The notes beneath the pieces are model-generated. The model was not told the origin of the DNA. It saw only the letters and a list, made by a program, of their open reading frames with translations, and ran no database searches. Positions 48,001-57,100 of a stretch of 64,000 nucleotides of DNA are shown here, piece after piece (positions within the stretch are counted from its first letter, which is position 1; the number at the start of each line of letters is the position of its first letter). The translations under genes and the position numbers were made by a program. The DNA is from Siphonodentalium dalli (Eukaryota; Mollusca; Scaphopoda; Gadilida; Siphonodentaliidae), in the NCBI GenBank assembly GCA_032622095.1, contig CP136069.1, positions 31,748,342 to 31,812,341 on the forward strand, given 5' to 3'.

Positions 48001-51000
48001 CCCTGGTTTAGTGGGTTGCCCTATAGCTCCTATTTAAAAACAAAAATGTATTCGTAAAAAATAACACAAGTAACGAACAAATAAACAGAAAACAGTTCAT
48101 AAAAATACAGTGCAAATACAATACATTTATGATATATGTTACTATTTGACTATATATCATATGCAACGTCATACATTCTTGATTAATACTTTCTTATCGA
48201 AGTTGTTTCCGTTACCTGTTTACCGTTGTTCTGCTTTTTTGATTTGTCATAATATTTGCCGGATTTGGCAATTTCCTAAAATAGCTCCCACCGCGTGAAA
48301 CCAGAAATGTGTTGTTCTGCGAGGTATCACCATAGCTCAATTGACACGGCCAGATCACACTGGCAGTGTACACCCATAGGGCGTAATAAATATATTTATT
48401 TATGTTCCCATTTTAGGTTGAGGCCCCATGGGTGAAGCACTTTTATGTCCTAGAAGGGGACGGTATTGTAGAAGACTATATACTTCCCGGGTAGGTCTAC
48501 ACTGCTTGGAACCTCATTATTATGCAGCTAATTCTATGAATCTCTAATCTGGATACGCCTGTAGGGATGCATGGCTGCGCGAAAAACAGTCAGCCTGTTT
48601 CTCAGCGACCAGTCACTTGGAATTGCCATTACTAACTGTCCTAGTTCATATAATAATAGCAAGCTACATTTGATTGAAATACAGGCAATTTTCCTCATAT
48701 CTAATTGATATCATGAAAACTTCCAATTTGAAATGAATGTCACATAGGTACTATTTTGCTAACTACGATGTCGTTCTACTATGGGTATAAACGTTTAACA
48801 TATGAAATTGAGTTTGAACAGTTACATCCACAGTAGAAATTTATATCCACAATAGGCAGCTGTATACACACAGTATGGTGTAAAGAGATATCTTCATTAT
48901 TTATATACTTTGAACAATATAAAAAGTTCTATGTTCCATTTCCAGCTAAATCCTCGGCATTCAATTGGTTAACGCTCGCGCAACATATCCCATGGTTACG
49001 GCTTTCGCGCGTGCGAAGGTTCTTATGTTGGCGGGTGACGTCATCTAATTTGCATAGAGCAAGAGGCTCCATTGGACTAGACGCTGGCTCTATGAGGCTA
49101 CGTCGTTACACTAATACACTATGCACGCCGTCATGACGGCGAACAGAGCAGAGCGTCGGAGCGTCATAGAGCCAGTATCTAGTCCAGAGGCTCCATCTGG
49201 GGGAATAACGTTACCGGCACGTAAACGTGTAAGACCGTGTTGCAAATAATTTGTTTGACAATTCAGATAACAATTGACGGCGATCGATCTGTTTTATGTA
49301 ATAGGTTCACTATAAAATCATTGATTATATAAATGAACGTTTTTTCTTATACTAAGCGGTCCCTAACTTTAATGGATTAATCCAAATTGTAGTGTTCATC
49401 GTTTGTCAAGTTGGGTGGTTCTACTCACTCTGGGGGGTGTTAGTATTCGCACCTGTTGTATAGGTGATGTAAACAAATTACGTCGTCTGCATTTAGTAAC
49501 AAAATACGACAAAATGAAGCGCTTCGCCGATCATTCGATGGATGAAATAATTTCCAAACGTGCGAATAATATTCCTAAAAATATACAGAGTTCAAATGCG
49601 GTAGCTGTCAGAACACTAAGGCCAGTAAGGGAGTATTTGCAGGGAGAAAATGGCGATGGGTGAGGCCATCGGTGGTAGTGTTTCACGTGACTCACTCGTG
49701 CCATACAATCCGCCCGTAAATCCGAGATCTGCGTGTCCGCCTCATGATGACATGAACATTCCTCAAGTTCGACCAGTAATTTCGGGAACCCAAATAACTC
49801 GGCAAATACAGCAAAAATGTTCAACAACAACACAACAAATTGAAAAATTTGCAGGAAATGGCGGTGGTGTTTTGGACAAAGTAGGCCTATCCATTGAAAA
49901 CGTCCAAATGTCCCTCGACAGCACTGGCCATTACATGGGAGCTCCAATGTTTAGTGGATGTACCATTCACAACATTCACTTCGGCAGTCCTTCACATAAT
50001 TGATGAGAAATCAAGAGAAATCCACTTACAAATTGTGCTACGATCATTCAAAACTTCCAGTGATTTTCTTGTTCTATTTATAAAACTACATCATTGATTT
50101 TTTCGTGACGCCATTCACTGGGGGCGCAACGGGTTTATAGCGTAAACATGAGAATGCTATATAATATGACGCATCGGTTCCAGTATGAAACTGATTCTAG
50201 CTGTCACCACAAAATTAAAGGGCTGTCAATGGAACATATACGTTATTGTGGTTGATTGACGGTAACATGGTGTGACATTGACGGCTTGGAGCCTATGTTC
50301 AACCTCGTCGCTAGCGCGACTCGGTTGAACATAGGCTCCAAGCCGTCAATGTCACACCATGTTACCGTCAATCAACCACAATAACTTATAATATTGACAT
50401 TCGATTTACAGGCGTAATGTTCCAGTCTGTGTAAACATACATGTACACTCAGAGTCATACTGACATATCACGATTTATATGTGGGTCTATAGTTAACTTA
50501 GCCCTTTCTATACTATATAAGGCATCATTCATTATCCCATAGGAAATGTTCAGATAATAAGTTCAACAAACGACCATATATTATCTAAACATTTCCCTCA
50601 ATAACTAGGTTCCTTCTGCATTTGTATTTATCTGTCGTCTGCTGTTATCACCTTATCGTCACTTCAAGTGAATAACAGACCGTTCTAATATACATCTTTA
50701 TGACTGAATGGGAGAATCTATCTAGTATAGAAAGTGTTAAACTGAGTTCAGTCTATATGCTGTGCATAGTCTATAATAATGTAGCGTTGTCATGGTCGGA
50801 GATCAGAAGCACCATGGGGGCGCGGCCGCGCGGGATAGAATTAGTCGGTTGACCGCCCCACTCCGGCTGAATTGGTCATTGTCGCATGGTTTCGAACCAA
50901 AAGACACCCAGGATCTCTCAAACGTGCAAAGAGACACACAGGATGTCCCAAAACGTGCAAAAAGACACTCTCGAATGATCTCAAAGGCTCACCATTAAAC

Positions 51001-51094
51001 AACGGGAATTTATATTAGTCGTCTCCTATTTATTAATAATATTATAATAATTATGTGTTTGTGATCGGAGTGAAATATCAACGGAATTTAAATG

Positions 51095-51125
<31 letters not shown>

Positions 51126-54100
51126 GACAGAGTTATGGAGGCACGGACTCAGTATGAGTGTTCATTGCTTCATATTTGCGTGAACAAATTCTCATTTCTT
51201 ATCGAAATAGCCATGTGTCGATCGGAATGGTACATCGAAATGTTCCCCAAACCAAATCAAGCTTGAAAACCGGTCCCGATTTTCATCCATGCCGGGGTTC
51301 GAACCCACGCCAACCTCGTCTAGCCCAGACTGTGATGATCTTATCCACGACCTAACCACCTCGGCTACGGGGACATCCTTAAAAAGGAAGCCCTTTCACC
51401 GAGAGTTAGGAAGCGTATCAGTCTGAACATGGGTTAGAACCCACTACCTTCGAAATTCTTGATCTGCCATTCTGGAAACATGTCAATGCACTTCCTCCGA
51501 AATTGCATCTGTGACCATACGATTACTGGTACTGGCCTATATATATATACACATCCGCTTTGAGTCTGATTGGCAGCGCAGTTCCTTATTAATAAATAGC
51601 AGACGACTGACTAATCTAAATTCCCGATGTTTGGTGAGACTTTGAGATCCTGGGTGTCTTTTTGCAAGTTTGGGATACCCTGTGTGTCTTTTTGCACGTT
51701 TGTGAGATCATGGGTGTCTTTTTGCTCGAAACCATGCGACAATTACCAATTCAGCCCCACTGCGAAGTGTAGGAACCCCACAACCCCCCGTATGTAGTGT
51801 GGTCAACCCCATGAGTTGTGGTGTAGGCGTCCTGGTGGTACTGTAGTTGGAGTGGCCAGGTTACTACGTTTTCAGATTTTTGCAGATTTTGACCAAGAAC
51901 CAGTCTATTCAACAATAGACATTGAGTACGCGCATAATAAACACGAGAGTCGCAAAACAATGACAGACGACAGCTAGATAGCATTTTCAACCACTAAGCA
52001 TTAACATGTACTTATACTTCCATGAACTAGATAGAAATATTCAAGCACGAAGCATTAAAATGTACTTATACTTCCATGAACTAGATAGAAATATTCAAGC
52101 ACGAAGCATTAAAATGTACTTATACTTCCATGAACTAGATAGAAATATTCAAGCACGAAGCATTAAAATGTACTTATACTTCCATGAACTATAGAAATTT
52201 AAACAGTTGTTGTCGAAATTCGCGCAATAGAGAGGTCCTTGCCTTTGTTCACACCGAAAAGTTGAAAACGTAGTAACCTGACACTTTCTGCGGTACGATA
52301 GGGCGGCCGTATCGTGCGAGGCATGTTATGATGGACATGCGGGTGCGTACGATCCGATGTGAATCCGAGATGGATAGGTCCACCGCCCCACTGCGAGGTG
52401 TAAGAGTCCCTAATGTGGCACCCTGTTTGTCGTGTGGAAATTCCGTGGTGTGGTGTGGGAGTCCTGGTGATAATAGGGCGGCCGTATTATGCGAGGCATG
52501 AAATGAAGGACTTGCGGATTCGTATACGATCCGGGGTGGAGTAGGTACACTACCCCACTGTGAGGTGTAAGAGTTCCCCAATTTGCCCCCCTGTGCGTAG
52601 TGTGGTGAATCACATGAGTTGTGGTGTAGGAGTCCTGCATGGTGGCACTCGGGCGGCTGTATCACGTGAGGCATCGACCTGCGGATATGGCTTAGCCCTG
52701 GGTCCACGTCTGCCTTACATCTCATCAAGACAGACGATTGGTTGACCCAACCCGTACTCATGCTTGTTGAAAGTTATTTATTGATGACCTCCCTGATAAT
52801 TTGGAATGCAGTTGCAATATATTTGCCGATGACACGAACATTTATGGAATTCCATGTTTAAATGGTCCAACGACCGGCAACTGAATTTTAACATTTTAAG
52901 GCGATAGGAGTTCTTTATTTCGGGTACACCAATTGGAAAAAAGAACTACTTCATGACCGACTCTCTCGAAACAGCGATCATAACACGAAAACAGATATTG
53001 GAATATATATTGACAAGCTGAATTTCGATAAAAATGATAACTACACTGTGCTCAAAGCTAACATACTTATAATTACATCGTCAAAAGGTCTTTCACATAC
53101 AAATGAAAAAGACATTATTGCTATCCTTATAGTAGGACCAATACTAGAATATGGGAATGTAGTTAGTAACTAAACTAATTGAAACACACCAGAGCAATCG
53201 AGAATTTCCAAAAGGTGTGCACAAAAATTGTATTCAAAAGTTCTGAGATCTACCATGTGAAACTAGACTCATCAGAGTGAATTTGATGTCCCTTAAGCTC
53301 CGGCGCTACAGGGAAATGTGACTGAAGTCTACAAATAGTTAATGTACTGTATAACCCGAATAAAGAGCACATCTTTAAATTTGCCCTCTCATTCCCACTG
53401 AGTCGTGTCCCCGTGAAATGCATTGTCGGTAATTGTGGTTGAAGCGAACACATTAAATGAGTCAAGTGAACGTTATGCACATGCCTAACTACAAAATTAA
53501 GAATATTGATAAGGGTTTAAATTATTGCGACTTATTGCATAAAATGATGAGGATGATGATGATGTTTGAGCATAGAAAGCTGCTATGTGCAGTGGCTAAA
53601 CGGATCACTAGTTCCTCTATATACAAGTCATTGGCCCGCCCATAATTCGAAATATTAGTTCGGGGTATTTACTGTGTTAGATGTCGGTTATTTGCTTTTC
53701 ACATGGCTAAACAAACTAACAAACAATGCATCCTCAGTCCCGAATCTTAGCTTTCAATCCAATGTCAAGAAAACCTTCTGTTTGTTATTGAAAAGACATG
53801 ACAAAGTATAGCTGGACAATTGAAATATGTCATCCCAATCAGGATGGATCAGTACATGTCACTCTACTGATTTAATGTTTAACCCTTTGAGTGCCAGGTC
53901 CGATTTTTGTATCAACCCATATACCCTGTGCCAATGCATTCTCTTATATATGCGAGTCGACCATATGTCGCCTCGCATATATAAGAGAATGCATTGGCCC
54001 CTTTTTTTCTTCTTTTTTTTACAATTTTTTACAATTTTTTTACAATTTTAATATATTTTATTATATTCTTTAACAGACTTATTGTGTAGGTTTAGGGCCG

Positions 54101-57100
54101 ATAATATCGGCCCCTGGCACTCAAAGGGTTAAAGAAAGTTTTATCTGACCTGTGTTGGTTACTTTTCACAAGACATTGAATCGCAGCAGGGCTGGGTTGA
54201 GAACCTGCAATATCTGAGTCAATATATCACGCCCATATAAAGAGCGTTTAATTTATTAGTTTTACACGGGAATATGATAACATCGGTTAATCCAAGGGAG
54301 TCTAGACGTATATTCTATATTTTTGTTACTCTTATCCTGACATGTTGTAAACTGCCGCAAGGCAGACTGCTCTGGACATCACTAGTGAAGTTTCCACTAT
54401 CGAGGTTCAAGACAGGGGTGCCTCTATATGTGGGACCGGGGCACGTGCATCCACCTGCTCATATATTACGGGTATCACAAAACTGTTAGTCACAACGTCT
54501 AAGGATTGGCTGCGTCGGAGATAATTGGCTGACTTGGCTCCAATGCGATTCAAGTAATTCCAAGAATATTCACAGAATTTAAAAAAAGAAAACAATTGCT
54601 GGCAAGAAGGTAGTATTAAACAGCTAAACCCACCGGAGTTGAAGGTTGGACAGATGAAACTGGCACTTACGATATTTTGGGCTATCTCGTTTGCGACGTT
54701 TTAAGTGTAAAGAGTACGACCATGACCAAGATAGTTTCACTACCAAAGACATAACAAATGAATTGGTCACAGCCAACGTTGTGACCAAACGGTCTCATTG
54801 CACACACATCAAATGGGACTAAGAATTCAAAGTATTTAAAATTAAAGCTGAGAAACAACTTTCGTATCTAGACCCTCAGAAAATATGTGGTGTCCACAAG
54901 GAAATGCCAGCACTCAGCCGAAGAGTCAAACAATGTAGTCAGTAGGTTACTTGCAACTCAAGTAAACGATACTGATATTGGTTCCGTTCCAGAACATGCA
55001 TCACATGCCATGGTCACATCTACTCATGTTGAAATTGTTGCCCCAAAAACAATATACTCACATTGAGCCAGCTGCTCGATAACAATCTGCTGAAGTTGAG
55101 CATTTTCGAAAAACAATGCTTGAAGAGAATGTGGAAATAAATAAACCAGTATTAATTTTGCGGCTTGAAATCTTCCGGTTGGGCGACAGACGACATTCTT
55201 TGTCACCTACCCGACCGTCAACTTGATGAATTGATAAACGCTCACACCATTTTCATAAAAATATTATAAATATCCTGTCAATGCAAATCGGATATTAGAA
55301 ACTACTTATTTCGATATGAAGCCTTGGCATAGTGACGTTTATTATTTGCTATTGATCATGTATTTCATCTGCATGTTGGTGCTAATATTATGTCTTTTAT
55401 ATGTATATGTTGTACACTAGTCAGTTCTGGACTTTAAATTCCTGACTTCAAAACATTTCCTCTTGGGTGCTTTTATTTGTACATAGCTCATTGTTCAGTC
55501 TCATTCACTTTTCTGCTTTGTATACACTGCTACCTGTTTCTGTTCTCGCGACTGAAACGGGGTTAAAACCCAATCAATCAATCAATCAGTCAATCAACCA
55601 GTCAATCAATCTGAGGCCTCAATTATATATCTCTGTTACAGAGCATATACGTGCGTGTTGGGTGGGACGTTTCAGAAAGGTAACTGGGACAAACATCTCG
55701 ATGAGAAAGATGATGAACGCATCTACAGATCCTGCTGCAAGATTATGCCAGGTCTGAAGGTATATATATGTGAACGACTTTGTTATATATTCAACTTTTT
55801 ACTTTTTAAAATTAGCAACAAACAGTCACATGCATTTTAATGGTTTCATAACAATAACCCGATGCATATTTTCTGTTATGTTGTCCACTTTATGATGCAT
55901 GTTGGTTAGAATATAGATAGGACACAGATGTGTGTGAACTGGTTATCCCATTCATGACTAGAGCTTCATGAATGTTTGCGAAAAGCTTGTCCCAATGCAT
56001 TCCCTTATATATGCGAGTCGACAATAGGTCGCCTCGCATACATAAGAGAATGCATTGGCCTAACACATTTTATATAACTTTTTTATATTGTTAAAAATGA
56101 GATCCGTATTCAAGTCGAGCTGCCTTCTCTGGGCAGTCTATCGACGAGTCCGTATGACGAGTCGATAGACAGCCCAGAGAAGGCAGCGAGACTTGAATAC
56201 GGATCTCGGAAACATACGGGGTGATGATAACCAATTTATCTTACAATTCGTCCCATAAAAATTCAATAAAACTCAATTTAAAACAGGAACTATTTTATTA
56301 CGCGCAACACACAACGTACATAATATTCTCAGCACGCGACGTTGTGATAAGTCAAATTCTGAGAAATTCACGTCACTATTCAAATTCACTTTGGCTGGAA
56401 TCCGATTCAATGAAGAGGCGACGATATTTTCGTTTCATATGTTCGACATAATTGTCACTTTTAACAGGATAATTGTATTATTTTATGGTGCAATCTCCTT
56501 GGATAGTGATAGTGTTGGCGAGAGGCATTGCCGGAGATGACTGTCCATTCAGAGTTTTGGTGAATTTTGAAAAATTATAAAAATAAATGATAATATTGTT
56601 AAAAAATATAAGAAAAAAAGATAAAATTGTTATAGAATGTAAGAAAAAAATGATAAAAAATGATAATTTGTTTGTAAAAAATGTTAGAAAAAATGATAAA
56701 AAATGATAAACAATGAAATTAAAAACAAAAATTTTAATAAAAATTTATAAAACATTGTTAGGGCAATGTGATTGTAACATACTAAAATTTAGGTCGATAT
56801 TATTTTAACTAATTGAACAAACGTGTGATTTATGTAGACTATACCTCATAATTTAGGCAAGATATTTTCCGTTGAAGTTGACATCATTAATGACGTCACC
56901 GTACTCGGTTTGTATTGAACGTTTTGAAATCTTCTTTATTACATATCCCCTTATTCCATTCAATAGACCCATTCTATAAATTGTGATGTGCAACGTTCGT
57001 TGCATAACTGGAAATTGTGCCCTGTGACCTTTGGCTTCCGGTTTATCGTCTGTTTACATTCCACTACGTCTCAAAATACTACGGCATCCAATATTTTTCC

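Noticed and set aside
49403-49513. Upstream part of the Crypton-like frame (start at 49403)
   Set aside because: The residues before MKRFADH show no resemblance to the family; the later methionine is the better start.
51390-51480. Second B-box-like GGGTTCTAACCC on the minus strand
   Set aside because: No A box at a suitable distance and no repeated body; insufficient for a tRNA or SINE call.
52249-52761. Minus-strand frame of 170 codons, His/Pro-rich
   Set aside because: It follows a degenerate 167-bp tandem repeat and part of it occurs again at 51751; no start context, exon structure or family support.
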